Shown here: one piece after another, positions 15,176 through 23,451 of the stretch
Numbering within the stretch: position 1 is the first letter of the stretch
Layout of the letters: the number at the start of each line of letters is the position of its first letter
From: Nitriliruptoraceae bacterium
GTDB taxonomy: Bacteria > Actinomycetota > Nitriliruptoria > Nitriliruptorales > Nitriliruptoraceae
Direction of reading: 5' to 3'
DNA length: 54,454 nt
Assembly: GCA_003563915.1 (NCBI GenBank)
Contig: PWTE01000246.1
Coordinates: 1-54,454 of the forward strand
Notes under the pieces: generated by a model
What the model saw: only the letters and a program-made list of their open reading frames with translations
Databases searched by the model: none
Told to the model about the DNA's origin: nothing
Translations under genes and position numbers: made by a program

Positions 15176-16315
15176 CTACAGGCCGAGGTCTCGGGAGATC
15201 AGTAGACGTTGCACCTCGGAGGTGCCCTCACCGATCTCGAGGATCTTGGCGTCCTGGTAGAAGCGCCCGACCCGGGTGTCGGTCGTGAACCCCATCCCGC
15301 CGAAGATCTGGGTGGCCTCGCGGGCGGCGGTCACCGCCTGCTCCGACGCGTAGAGCTTCGCGATGGACGCCTCGCGCTTGTAGGTCTGGCCGGCCTGCTT
15401 GCGCCGGCAGGCGTAGCGGTACATCTGCCGGGCGGTCTGGGCGGCCACCTCGAGGTCGGCGATCTTGAAAGCGATGGCCTGCTGCGTGCCGATCGGCTGG
15501 CCGAAGGCTTCGCGCTCGTTCGCGTAGCGGAGGCACTCATCGACGCACCCCTGGATCAGGCCGACCGCCAGCGCCGCGATCGCGATGCGACCATCGTCGA
15601 GGGTCTTGAGGAACTGACGGAACCCGGCACCCCGCTCCCCCAGGAGGTTGTCGACCGGAACACGGACGCCGTCGAAGGTCAGCTCGCGGGTATCCGAGGC
15701 GTGCCAGCCGACCTTGCGGTACGGAGGAGCGATCGTCAGCCCGGGCGTGTCGACCGGCACGATGATCGAGGTCATCTCGCGCTCGCCGGTCCAGGCCGTG
15801 ATCGTCACGACCGAGGTCATCTCGGTCCCGGCGTTGGTGATGAACTGTTTCGAGCCGTCGATCACCCACTCGTCGCCGTCCCGCACCGCACGGGTCCTGG
15901 CGGTGCCGAACACGTCGGAGCCGCCGCCGGGCTCGGTCAGCCCGAAGGCACCCAGCTTCTCACCACGGCACAGTTCCGGGAGCCACCGCTGCTTCTGTTC
16001 CTCGGTCCCGAACTCGGCGATCGGTGCGGCGCCGAGCCCGACCCCCGCCTCGAGGGTGATGCCGATCGACTGGTCGACCCGACCGAGCTCCTCGATCGCC
16101 AGGCACAGCGTGAGGTAGTCGCCGTCCATCCCGTCGTACTCGGTCGGGAAGGGGATGCCGAACAGGCCCATCTCGCCCATCTGCTGGACGATCTCGGTGG
16201 GGAAACGGGCGTCCGCGTTGAACCCCGCGGCGGCTGGCGCCACGACCTCGTCGGCGAAGGAGGCGACGACCTTGCGGAACTCCTCCTGCTCCGGGGTCAG
16301 CTCGAACGAGGACAT
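15176..16315 (-). CDS. Acyl-CoA dehydrogenase (FadE25-like)
   Basis: A 379-residue flavoenzyme of the short/medium-chain class. The start is MSSFELTPEQEEFRKVVASF. It contains the substrate loop FGLTEPGGGSDVFG, the FAD segment GSKQFITNAG, the helix FGQPIGTQQAIAFKIADLEV and the catalytic region ILEIGEGTSEVQRLLISRDLGL, where Glu of GEGTSE matches the usual base. It probably oxidises short or branched acyl-CoAs that lead to propionyl-CoA. The position before birA and accD matches Rv3274c (fadE25) of M. tuberculosis as I recall. The ATG at 16315 has GGAG nine bases upstream. Confidence 0.93.
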   Translation of the reverse strand: MSSFELTPEQEEFRKVVASFADEVVAPAAAGFNADARFPTEIVQQMGEMGLFGIPFPTEYDGMDGDYLTLCLAIEELGRVDQSIGITLEAGVGLGAAPIAEFGTEEQKQRWLPELCRGEKLGAFGLTEPGGGSDVFGTARTRAVRDGDEWVIDGSKQFITNAGTEMTSVVTITAWTGEREMTSIIVPVDTPGLTIAPPYRKVGWHASDTRELTFDGVRVPVDNLLGERGAGFRQFLKTLDDGRIAIAALAVGLIQGCVDECLRYANEREAFGQPIGTQQAIAFKIADLEVAAQTARQMYRYACRRKQAGQTYKREASIAKLYASEQAVTAAREATQIFGGMGFTTDTRVGRFYQDAKILEIGEGTSEVQRLLISRDLGL

Positions 16316-16347
16316 GCGGGAACTCCGGGTCTCGGGGGATGCCCACC

Positions 16348-16353
16348 AGGGTA
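16348..16353 (-). promoter_or_regulatory. Possible -10 box (TACCCT) for the FadE25-like gene
   Basis: TACCCT on the minus strand lies 32 nt before the ATG at 16315 and abuts a 12-bp palindrome (16355-16366) on its upstream side. Confidence 0.35.
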
Positions 16354-16354
16354 C

Positions 16355-16366
16355 TTGGACGTCCAA
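16355..16366. promoter_or_regulatory. 12-bp perfect palindrome TTGGACGTCCAA, operator candidate
   Basis: Perfect dyad one base upstream of the TACCCT box, where a repressor would overlap RNA polymerase. It is seen in sequence; the binding protein is unknown. Confidence 0.4.
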
Positions 16367-16400
16367 CGACCCCGTGGCCGGGGCTCGCGCAGCGCACGGG

Positions 16401-17195
16401 TCACGCAGGGCGGACGTGGATGACGTCCCCGACGTCGACGATCTGCCGCCCACGACCGGTGGTCACGATCAGTCGCCCGTCCGCATCGAGATCGTCAGCG
16501 ACCCCTTCCAGCGGCGCGCGTCCAGGCTGTTCGACGCGGACCCGCTGCCCGAGGGTCGCGCAACGGCTCCGGTAGCTCTGGAGCAGTACCTCCGGTCGCC
16601 GATCGAGTTGGCCGAGCTGGCCGGACAGCATCGAGAGCAGGGTGACGAGCACGGTGACCCGATCGACGTCACCGTCGATGGCTTCGGCGACCGAGATCCA
16701 GCCGATCTCCTCACCGCGGCGCTCGATGCCACGCCAGTCGAGGTTGAGTCCACAGCCGATCAGCAACACCGCCCGCCCTGCGACGGCGTGCCGCTCGACC
16801 AGGATCCCAGCGCCCTTGCGTCCGTCCAGCAGGACGTCGTTGGGCCACTTGAGTCGCGGCGAAGCGCCCACGCTCTCGTACGCCTCGCTGACGGCGAGTC
16901 CGACCACCAGCGGCACGATGCCGACCGAGCGGTCCGGCGCCGCGATCGTCATGGTCACGGAGAGGTTGGCAGGCCCGGACCGCCCCTCGACGGCATCACG
17001 CCACGGCCGGCCGAGACGGCCCCGTCCGGCGGTCTGCGCATCGGCGACGACGACCAGTCCCGGCGGCGCTCCCCCCTGGAGGCGAGCCAAGGCCACGTCC
17101 TGGGTGGAGGTCACCTCGGGGTGGTGTTCGAGGGTGTGCCAGGTCGGCGAGGACTCCAGTAGCCCCTGGACACGCGGATCGTCCTCGAAGGTCAC
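16401..17195 (-). CDS. birA: Biotin--[acetyl-CoA-carboxylase] ligase
   Basis: A 264-residue enzyme that makes biotinyl-AMP and transfers biotin to the AccA biotin domain. It has TSTQD near residue 29, [21 protein letters not shown] (the biotin/ATP loop), LKWPNDVLL and [10 protein letters not shown]-terminal small beta-barrel ends the protein. There is no N-terminal winged helix, so it is monofunctional and does not act as a DNA-binding repressor like E. coli BirA. It faces away from accD, whose product complex is its target. The GTG at 17195 has GGAGG upstream. Confidence 0.95.
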   Translation of the reverse strand: MTFEDDPRVQGLLESSPTWHTLEHHPEVTSTQDVALARLQGGAPPGLVVVADAQTAGRGRLGRPWRDAVEGRSGPANLSVTMTIAAPDRSVGIVPLVVGLAVSEAYESVGASPRLKWPNDVLLDGRKGAGILVERHAVAGRAVLLIGCGLNLDWRGIERRGEEIGWISVAEAIDGDVDRVTVLVTLLSMLSGQLGQLDRRPEVLLQSYRSRCATLGQRVRVEQPGRAPLEGVADDLDADGRLIVTTGRGRQIVDVGDVIHVRPA

Positions 17196-17230
17196 GCGCC
17201 ACCTCCCCTCCCGAGGGCACCCAGACGTGG

Positions 17231-17236
17231 GAGGCT
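17231..17236 (-). promoter_or_regulatory. -10 box (TAGCCT) for birA
   Basis: Lies 36 nt before the birA GTG. The surrounding GCAGTAGCCT is repeated as an inverted copy before accD (17481-17490), so both divergent promoters use the same motif. Confidence 0.45.
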
Positions 17237-17328
17237 ACTGCGGCGCCCCACACCTATCGCCCACCACCCGCCGCGGATCGGGGCACGTGGGAGAACAGCG
17301 ATCCGTGCTCGCAGCCGGGCGAGGAGTG

Positions 17329-17402
17329 GGCACATATGCCGACTTCTCCCCATCCACCCCGTCCGCGCCCGAGCCTCGAACCGAGAGGTCGGCATATGTG
17401 CC
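17329..17402. promoter_or_regulatory. 19-bp inverted repeat upstream of accD, operator candidate
   Basis: Left arm 17329-17347 (GGCACATATGCCGACTTCT) and right arm 17384-17402 are complementary with one mismatch and separated by 36 bp. Each arm is itself nearly palindromic (GGCACATATGCC). The repeat lies between the divergent promoters, so a TetR- or GntR-type regulator that senses acyl-CoA is a reasonable inference. Confidence 0.5.
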
Positions 17403-17484
17403 GAGAAGTCGCCACGGTCGTACGACGAAGCGCACCGCAGCCGGCTCCCGCGGGCCGAACCCCGGGGTGTGGCACGTGGGGCAG

Positions 17485-17490
17485 TAGCCT
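17485..17490 (+). promoter_or_regulatory. -10 box (TAGCCT) for accD-accE operon
   Basis: TAGCCT within GCAGTAGCCT, 64 nt before the accD GTG. Confidence 0.45.
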
Positions 17491-17554
17491 GCGCGATCGG
17501 ACCCGGGCCGCCGTCGACAGCCCGCCCGGGGAACGCGCCGGAGGGGACCACACC

Positions 17555-19111
17555 GTGGCCGAGACCACCGAGGACAAGCTCGCAGAACTCGCACATCGCC
17601 GCGCCGAAGCCGCCGCTGGCGGCGGCGAGGAGGCGATCGCCAAACAGCACGAACGCGGCAAGCTGACCGCCCGCGAACGGATCGACGTCCTGCTCGACGA
17701 GGGCTCCTTCGTGGAGACCGACGCCTTCGCGGTGCACCGCGCGACCGGCTTCGGGCTGGAGGACAAGCGCATCCTGGGCGACGGCGTGGTCACCGGCCAC
17801 GGCACGGTCGACGGCCGCCCGGTGTGCGTGTTCAGCCAGGACTTCACCGCGTTCGGCGGCTCGCTCGGCGAGGTGTTCGCCGAGAAGGTCGTGAAGGTGA
17901 TGGACCTCGCGGAGCGCATGGGTGTCCCGGTCGTCGGCCTGAACGACTCCGGCGGTGCCCGCATCCAGGAGGGCGTGGTCAGCCTGGGTGGCTACGGCGA
18001 CATCTTCCTACGCAACGTGCGGAGCTCCGGGGTCATCCCGCAGATCAGCGCGATCATGGGCCCCTGCGCCGGGGGCGCGGTCTACTCCCCTGCCATCACC
18101 GACTTCGTGTTCATGGTCCAGGACACGGCGCACATGTTCATCACCGGCCCGAACGTCATCAAGACGGTCACCGGCGAGGACGTCACGATGGAGCAGCTCG
18201 GCGGGGCGATGACCCACGCCGGCACCTCCGGGGTCGCCCACTTCGCCGCGCCCGATGAGGAGACCTGCCTGGGCGACATCGCGTACCTGCTGTCGTTCCT
18301 GCCGGCGAACAACCTGGAGCTGCCACCTGCCGTGCCTCCGACGGACGACCCGGAGCGGCTGGTCGACCACCTCGACACCTTCATGCCGGACAGCGCGAAC
18401 GTCCCCTACGACGTCCGCGACATCGTCCGCGACGTGGTGGACGACGCCGAGTTCCTGGAGGTGCAGGAGCACTACGCCCAGAACCTGGTGGTCGGCTTCG
18501 CCCGGATGGACGGCAAGGCCGTCGGGGTCGTCGGCAACCAGCCACAGCACCTGGCCGGTGTGCTGGACATCGACAGCTCCGAGAAGGGCGCGCGTTTCGT
18601 CCGTTTCTGTGACGCCTTCAACCTGCCGGTCATCACCTTCGTCGACGTGCCCGGGTTCATGCCCGGCACGGACCAGGAGTACGGCGGGATCATCCGTCAT
18701 GGCGCCAAGCTGCTCTACGCCTACGCCGAGGCGACCGTCCCGAAGCTGACCGTCATCGTCCGCAAGGCCTACGGCGGCGCCTACGACGTCATGGGCTCGA
18801 AGCACCTGGGCGCCGACGTCAACCTGGCCTGGCCGACCGCCGAGATCGCCGTCATGGGCGCCCGGGGTGCGGTCAGCATCCTGTACCGCCGCGAACTGGC
18901 CGACGCCGACGACCCCGACGCCATGCACGCCGAGTTCGAGGAACGCTACGCCCGCGACCTGGCCAACCCGTGGAAGGCGGCCGAACGCGGCTACATCGAC
19001 GCGGTGATCCGCCCGGCCGAGACCCGCCGCGAGCTGATCCGCGCGCTGCACTTCACGGCGACCAAGCGCGAGCCGCGCCCGGCCCGCAAGCACGGGAACA
19101 TCCCGCTGTGA
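17555..19111 (+). CDS. accD5: Propionyl/acyl-CoA carboxylase carboxyltransferase beta subunit
   Basis: A 518-residue carboxyltransferase that moves the carboxyl group from biotin to propionyl-CoA (or acetyl-CoA). It opens with [19 protein letters not shown] and has [18 protein letters not shown]. The N-domain oxyanion hole is at GGARIQEGV and [12 protein letters not shown]. The C-domain has [38 protein letters not shown] carries an Asp at the position reported to favour propionyl-CoA in Streptomyces PccB; I recall this, and it supports a propionyl-CoA preference. The GTG at 17555 is preceded by GGAGGGG. The stop overlaps the epsilon-subunit start by 4 bp. Confidence 0.95.
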   Translation: MAETTEDKLAELAHRRAEAAAGGGEEAIAKQHERGKLTARERIDVLLDEGSFVETDAFAVHRATGFGLEDKRILGDGVVTGHGTVDGRPVCVFSQDFTAFGGSLGEVFAEKVVKVMDLAERMGVPVVGLNDSGGARIQEGVVSLGGYGDIFLRNVRSSGVIPQISAIMGPCAGGAVYSPAITDFVFMVQDTAHMFITGPNVIKTVTGEDVTMEQLGGAMTHAGTSGVAHFAAPDEETCLGDIAYLLSFLPANNLELPPAVPPTDDPERLVDHLDTFMPDSANVPYDVRDIVRDVVDDAEFLEVQEHYAQNLVVGFARMDGKAVGVVGNQPQHLAGVLDIDSSEKGARFVRFCDAFNLPVITFVDVPGFMPGTDQEYGGIIRHGAKLLYAYAEATVPKLTVIVRKAYGGAYDVMGSKHLGADVNLAWPTAEIAVMGARGAVSILYRRELADADDPDAMHAEFEERYARDLANPWKAAERGYIDAVIRPAETRRELIRALHFTATKREPRPARKHGNIPL

Positions 19112-19371
19112 GCACCGATCCGGAGCCCGACGCACCGGCAGCAGCCGGCGACCACCTGCGTATCGAGGTGGTCCGTGGCGGCGCGCCGACGCCGGAGCAG
19201 ACCGCCGCGCTGGCGGTGGCCCTGGCCGCAGGCTCACCTGGCGGCCGCGATGCGCTCGACGACCTCGACGTGTGGATGACCGCGTGGCAGCGCGCCGCGC
19301 TGACCGAAGCGGTCGGTGCAAGGCGTATCGCGGAGAGAGCCGACCTCGAACGGCCGGCTGGACTGCGGTGA
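19108..19371 (+). CDS. accE: Acyl-CoA carboxylase epsilon subunit
   Basis: An 87-residue protein typical of actinobacterial acyl-CoA carboxylases. The [23 protein letters not shown] segment is the family pattern, and [15 protein letters not shown] ends the conserved part. The subunit helps assemble and stimulate the alpha-beta complex. It starts GTG inside the accD stop (GTGA) and its own stop overlaps the next start in another GTGA, so it is translationally coupled on both sides. The family is short and poorly conserved, so the call rests largely on context. Confidence 0.82.
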   Translation: MSTDPEPDAPAAAGDHLRIEVVRGGAPTPEQTAALAVALAAGSPGGRDALDDLDVWMTAWQRAALTEAVGARRIAERADLERPAGLR

Positions 19372-19691
19372 ACGACCCCGACGCTGCGGGCACGGAGGAC
19401 GACCGCTCCCCCGAACGGGAGGCGGCGCGGGTCGTGACGGGCTACCTCGCCCTGATCCCTGCCCTGCTGCTCCACGTGATGGTCGGTGCCCTGCTGCCGC
19501 TCACGAGCGCCCTCGCACCGACCTGGTTCCTCGCCATCACCGTGATGGGGTGGGTCGCCGCCGTCACCCTCATCTGGCGGTGGCACCGGCGCCGACCGGT
19601 CGCGACCCTGTTCGTCCCGTTCGGCGTGCTGGGAGCGTGGTACCTGCTGCTGGAGCTCGGTCAGCGCACGCTCGGCTGGGGGCCGGGCTGA
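19368..19691 (+). CDS. Small two-helix membrane protein coupled to accE
   Basis: A 107-residue protein with an acidic cytosolic N-terminus ([17 protein letters not shown]), then two or three hydrophobic segments (LIPALLLHVMVGALLPL, TWFLAITVMGWVAAVTLIW and LFVPFGVLGAWYLLLEL). It has no known domain. The GTG start overlaps the accE stop by 4 bp, so it belongs to the carboxylase operon. A role in membrane tethering of the carboxylase or in an unrelated process cannot be told from sequence. Confidence 0.7.
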   Translation: MNDPDAAGTEDDRSPEREAARVVTGYLALIPALLLHVMVGALLPLTSALAPTWFLAITVMGWVAAVTLIWRWHRRRPVATLFVPFGVLGAWYLLLELGQRTLGWGPG

Positions 19692-19703
19692 GGAGGTAGC
19701 CGC

Positions 19704-20222
19704 TCAGGCGTCCATGTCCTCGTGCGGCCCGGCCGGACCGAACTCCTCGAGCGCCTCGTCGGCCTCTTCCTCGGTGGCGTAGATCGTGATCTCGGTCTCC
19801 ATGCCGGCTTCACGGTGCCCTGGCACGTTACAGATGACGGTCCAGGTGCCCGGGAACAGTGCGACGACCCCCTCGCCCGTCTCGTTGCCCATCGCACCGG
19901 CGACCGCGTCACCGTCGGTGCCGCCCATGAACGACGAGCCCTCGGCCGCGCCGATGAACTCGATGTTGTGGTAGTCCGAACTGACGTTGTGGGCGATCAC
20001 CTCGATCTCACCGGTCACGGCGATCCCGTCGATGTACTCGAAGAAGAAGCTGCCCATGTCGACCTCGATCGTCCCGCCGGGACCGATCGGGCGGATCTCC
20101 TCGCAGCCCTCCGTACCGGGCTCGCAGACGTACGCCTCGGCGTCGACCGCACCAGCGGGGATCGGCGAACAGCCGGCGAGTACGAGGCCGGCGGCAGCGA
20201 GACCGAGCAGGGAGAGGCGCAC
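19704..20222 (-). CDS. Cupredoxin-domain lipoprotein with type 1 copper site
   Basis: A 172-residue exported blue-copper lipoprotein. It has a signal peptide with a lipobox LVLAGC (lipidated Cys18), then a beta-sandwich. Copper ligands are visible: His85 (YHNIEF), Cys131 and His136 (CNVPGH) and Met141. The spacing is the classic plastocyanin/azurin one. It would act as an outer-face electron carrier; the donor and acceptor are unknown. Two additional cysteines (33 and 40) could form a disulfide. The C-terminal 30 residues are acidic. It lies convergent to the accD operon. The GTG at 20222 has GAGGAG upstream. Confidence 0.88.
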   Translation of the reverse strand: MRLSLLGLAAAGLVLAGCSPIPAGAVDAEAYVCEPGTEGCEEIRPIGPGGTIEVDMGSFFFEYIDGIAVTGEIEVIAHNVSSDYHNIEFIGAAEGSSFMGGTDGDAVAGAMGNETGEGVVALFPGTWTVICNVPGHREAGMETEITIYATEEEADEALEEFGPAGPHEDMDA

Positions 20223-20283
20223 GGCGGGCTCCTCGTCGAGTGGTGGGCAGCGGACCGATCGCCCGGTCCTGCGGTGCGCGGGA

Positions 20284-20289
20284 AGGGTA
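20284..20289 (-). promoter_or_regulatory. Possible -10 box (TACCCT) for the cupredoxin gene
   Basis: TACCCT on the minus strand, 62 nt before the GTG at 20222. Weak support. Confidence 0.25.
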
Positions 20290-20326
20290 CCGGTCGACCC
20301 GGTCGACCGAGAACCCGGGGACGGCC

Positions 20327-20713
20327 TCACCCGACCGTGATCTCGCCCCGCATCGTCGCCGAGTGGCCTGGCACGGTACACACGTAGGTGTAGGTGCCAG
20401 GAGCGATCTCCAAGGTCCCCGTGCCGGTCTCGCCCGGCGCACACACGGCGATCTCCTCGCCGGTCTCGATGATGACGATGTTGTGGTTGACCGCCGGCTC
20501 GCAGTGCAGTTCGAGCGGGACCGGCTCGGCCGGGACCGCGAGCTCCTCCGGGACGAACAGCAGGTCGTCGGTACCGATCAGCACGATGCGCTCGCCGTCG
20601 TAGCCCGCGTCGCCGGGGTCGATCACGGTCGCGCGGCCACCGCCACCCGCACACGCCGCGAGCATCACGGCGACGGACAGGGACCAGAGCAGCGCGCGGA
20701 GGAAGTGGGGCAT
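20327..20713 (-). CDS. Cupredoxin-domain lipoprotein with type 1 copper site (second copy)
   Basis: A 128-residue exported copper protein. The signal peptide ends in the lipobox MLAAC (Cys21). Copper ligands are His77 (NHNIVI), Cys112 and His117 (CTVPGH) and Met121. Two further cysteines, 71 and 91, are in positions that could be bridged. It precedes the other cupredoxin gene in the same direction with a 104-bp gap, which suggests paralogues serving different potentials or partners. The ATG at 20713 is well placed at the start of the hydrophobic stretch, but a strong ribosome-binding site is not seen. Confidence 0.86.
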   Translation of the reverse strand: MPHFLRALLWSLSVAVMLAACAGGGGRATVIDPGDAGYDGERIVLIGTDDLLFVPEELAVPAEPVPLELHCEPAVNHNIVIIETGEEIAVCAPGETGTGTLEIAPGTYTYVCTVPGHSATMRGEITVG

Positions 20714-20833
20714 CACGAACGTCCGGGGTCCGGGCGCAGGACCGGGGCGACCGGCCGCTACACAGGCGGTGGGGAGGCCAGGGTGCCACCTCGGCGACCG
20801 GGCCTCGACCGCAAGGTCTCCACCGACCGGAAC

Positions 20834-20839
20834 TAGGCT
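20834..20839 (+). promoter_or_regulatory. -10 box (TAGGCT) for accA
   Basis: TAGGCT, 48 nt before the accA ATG. No -35 is evident. Confidence 0.4.
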
Positions 20840-20887
20840 CTGCGAGCACACCGTCCACGCACCTCCCTCTGGAACGAGGTCGACTCG

Positions 20888-22660
20888 ATGTTCGCTGCCG
20901 TCCTGGTCGCCAACCGCGGAGAGATCGCGGTACGCGTGATCCGTGCCTGCCAGGAGCTGGGGGTCCGCGCCGTCGCCGTGTACAGCGAGGTCGACCGCGA
21001 CGCCCCTCACGTCCGGCTCGCTGACGAGGCCTACCTGCTGGGACCGGCGGCGCCGAGCGCGTCCTACCTCGACATCGACCGCATCCTGGAGGTCGCCCGG
21101 GAAGCCGGCGTCGACGCGATCCACCCCGGGTACGGCTTCCTCTCCGAGAACGCCGACTTCGCCCAGGCCGTCGATGACGCGGGTCTGACCTTCGTCGGCC
21201 CACCAGCCGAGGCGATCCGCCGGATGGGGGACAAGCTCTCGGCGCGCGAGGTCGCGCTGAACGCAGGTGTCCCCGTGGTGCCCGGCACGCTCGAGCCTAC
21301 CAGCGACCCGGAGGTCGCGATCACCTTCGGGGAGGAACACGGCTACCCCGTCGCGGTCAAGGCGATGTTCGGGGGTGGCGGTCGCGGCATGAAGGTCGTG
21401 TGGAACGCCGACGAGATGGCCGAGGCTCTGGGCGCTGCGGAACGCGAAGCCAAGGCGGCCTTCGGCCGGGCCGAGTGCTACCTCGAGCGTTACCTCGAAC
21501 GACCACGGCACGTCGAGATCCAGGTACTGGGAGACCTCGACGGCACGATGATCCACCTGGGTGAGCGGGACTGCTCCCTGCAGCGCCGTCACCAGAAGCT
21601 CGTCGAGGAAGCCCCGGCACCCGGCCTGGCCCCCGAGGTCCGCCAGGCGATGGGTGACGCCGCGGTACGCGTCGCCAGGGAGATGGGCTACCACAACGCC
21701 GGAACCTGCGAGTTCCTGCTGGATGCCGACGGGGAGACCTTCTACTTCCTCGAGATGAACACCCGTCTACAGGTCGAACATCCGGTGACCGAGTTGGTCA
21801 CCGGCATCGACCTTGCACAGGCACAGCTGCGGATCGCCTCCGGCGACGGCATGGGGATCGCGCAGGAGGACGTACGTCTGGTGGGCCACGCGATCGAGGC
21901 CCGTATCAACGCGGAGGACCCTGCCTCGGGGTTCCTACCGGCCGCCGGACGGATCGACGAGCTCCGGGCGCCGATGGGCCCCTGGGTGCGCTTCGACACC
22001 GGCGCCGAGTCCGGCTACGAGATCCCCCGCGAGTACGACTCGATGATCGCGAAGCTGATCGTCTGGGCCGAGGATCGCGACGGTGCCCGCGCCCGAATGC
22101 GCCGCGCACTGGACGAACTGGTCCTGACCGGGGTCCCCAGCACGGTGCCGTTCCACCGCCTAGCCATGGAGCACCCGACGTTCGCTGCCGGGGATCACTC
22201 GACCGTCTCGGTGGAGACCGAATGGGACCTGTCCCCACTACAACCGCAGGCCCCCGCGACCGACGGCGAAGAGGACGAAGGGCCGCGTCGCGACGTGACC
22301 GTCGAGGTCGGGGGACGGCGGCTGGAGGTCCGGGTCTTCGGTGACATCGGCGGCAGCGGGGGCGCGTCAGGGACGGGCGCACAGGTCCGTCGCCGCAAGG
22401 GTGGCGGCAGTGGCTCGTCGAAGGTGACGGCGGCGTCGGAGGATCTGGTCGCCCCGATGCAGGGCACCGTCGTCAAGTACGCCGTCGAGACCGGCGACGA
22501 GGTGGCCGCGGGTGACCTCGTGGTCGTCCTCGAGGCGATGAAGATGGAGAACACGATCACGGCGCACCGTGATGGCGTGGTGTCCGAGGTCCACTTCGCG
22601 GCTGGCGATGCGGTCTCGTCCGGGGCGGTGCTGGCGCGGATCGACGACCTGCAGGGCTGA
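20888..22660 (+). CDS. accA3: Acyl-CoA carboxylase alpha subunit (biotin carboxylase + BCCP)
   Basis: A 590-residue protein that carboxylates its own biotin using ATP and bicarbonate. The biotin carboxylase domain (1-450) has VLVANRGEIAVRVIRACQ, HPGYGFLSENADFA, the glycine-rich loop KAMFGGGGRGMKVV and the EMNTRLQVEHPVTE catalytic region. A linker rich in Gly/Ser and charged residues follows. The C-terminal BCCP domain holds EAMKM with Lys552, the site biotinylated by BirA. It is the partner of the accD/accE products 1.8 kb upstream. ATG at 20888, with GAGG a few bases upstream. Confidence 0.96.
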   Translation: MFAAVLVANRGEIAVRVIRACQELGVRAVAVYSEVDRDAPHVRLADEAYLLGPAAPSASYLDIDRILEVAREAGVDAIHPGYGFLSENADFAQAVDDAGLTFVGPPAEAIRRMGDKLSAREVALNAGVPVVPGTLEPTSDPEVAITFGEEHGYPVAVKAMFGGGGRGMKVVWNADEMAEALGAAEREAKAAFGRAECYLERYLERPRHVEIQVLGDLDGTMIHLGERDCSLQRRHQKLVEEAPAPGLAPEVRQAMGDAAVRVAREMGYHNAGTCEFLLDADGETFYFLEMNTRLQVEHPVTELVTGIDLAQAQLRIASGDGMGIAQEDVRLVGHAIEARINAEDPASGFLPAAGRIDELRAPMGPWVRFDTGAESGYEIPREYDSMIAKLIVWAEDRDGARARMRRALDELVLTGVPSTVPFHRLAMEHPTFAAGDHSTVSVETEWDLSPLQPQAPATDGEEDEGPRRDVTVEVGGRRLEVRVFGDIGGSGGASGTGAQVRRRKGGGSGSSKVTAASEDLVAPMQGTVVKYAVETGDEVAAGDLVVVLEAMKMENTITAHRDGVVSEVHFAAGDAVSSGAVLARIDDLQG

Positions 22661-22672
22661 GGCCAGCGCTCA

Positions 22673-23365
22673 TCAGGAAGCGGTGGTCGTCTCCCCGCGC
22701 ATCGCACGCATCAGCTCGACGTCGGGGACGGTCCGCAGGCTGCGCTTGAGCTCGGCGAAACCGGGCCAGCTCGCCAGGCGGACCATGGCATCCCACAGCT
22801 CGACCGCCTCGGTGTCGCTGGGGAGGTCCGAGATGACCGGCCCGAAGAACGCCGGCCCGTCCGGAGGCGCCAGGGAGATGATCGGTGTCCCGACGTCGTC
22901 GCCCGCGCGCTCGAGCGCCTCCGCGGTCTCCGCCCGCAGCACGTCGTCGTGCTGCTCGCGGTCAGCCGCGGCCGCCAGGTCGGTCGGGAGCCCCACCGTC
23001 GCGAGGATCGCGGGGATGTCGGCACCTCTGGCATGCAACGCCAGGATGGCATCGAGATCCCCGGGTGGGGGTGGCTCGACCTCCCAGATGGCGTCACCCA
23101 TCGCCGCGTACAGCTCGCCCACCTTGGCGTCCCCGTACCGCTCCCGGACCGCTGCGGCGACCCGTAGGAGTCGGGTGCCCTGTGCGTGGGCCTCCGGGTA
23201 GTGCGCCGGTCGCCCCTCGTACCCGAGCGGTTCGTTCAGGAACCGCAGGGAGATGAAGCGCCAGCGCACGTCGAGGTCACGGAGTCGCGCCACCTGCCGC
23301 AGCCACTTCGAGGTCTGCCAGCAGAAGGGGCAGACCGGATCGAAGAAGTACTCGACATCTGGCAC
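22673..23365 (-). CDS. DsbA-fold protein of the Rv2466c mycothiol-nitroreductase family
   Basis: A 230-residue thioredoxin-fold protein. The active-site CPFC follows YFFDPV, corresponding to the CPWC motif of Rv2466c. The conserved C-terminal run AFFGPVISDLP, LWDAMVRLASWPGFAELKR closely matches that family, in which the protein uses mycothiol to reduce targets or prodrugs; I recall this from Rv2466c. Mycothiol use in this organism is an inference. There is no signal peptide, so it is cytosolic. It converges on accA with a 12-bp gap. The GTG at 23365 has GAGAGG upstream. Confidence 0.8.
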   Translation of the reverse strand: MPDVEYFFDPVCPFCWQTSKWLRQVARLRDLDVRWRFISLRFLNEPLGYEGRPAHYPEAHAQGTRLLRVAAAVRERYGDAKVGELYAAMGDAIWEVEPPPPGDLDAILALHARGADIPAILATVGLPTDLAAAADREQHDDVLRAETAEALERAGDDVGTPIISLAPPDGPAFFGPVISDLPSDTEAVELWDAMVRLASWPGFAELKRSLRTVPDVELMRAMRGETTTAS

Positions 23366-23451
23366 GGAACGACCTCTCGACAGGGGACGACGCAGGTGCT
23401 GTCACCGTGGGAACCCCGTCCGCGACGAGGTTCGTCCCCGTCGCACGGCGA

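Larger units (their letters stand above)
17196..17554. other. birA-accD divergent intergenic region (359 bp)
   Basis: The only gene-free stretch over 300 bp. It holds back-to-back -10 elements (17231-17236 minus, 17485-17490 plus), a 19-bp inverted repeat (17329-17347 and 17384-17402) and two direct copies of GGCACGTGGG at 17282-17291 and 17471-17480. No conserved small ORF is seen. Confidence 0.6.
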
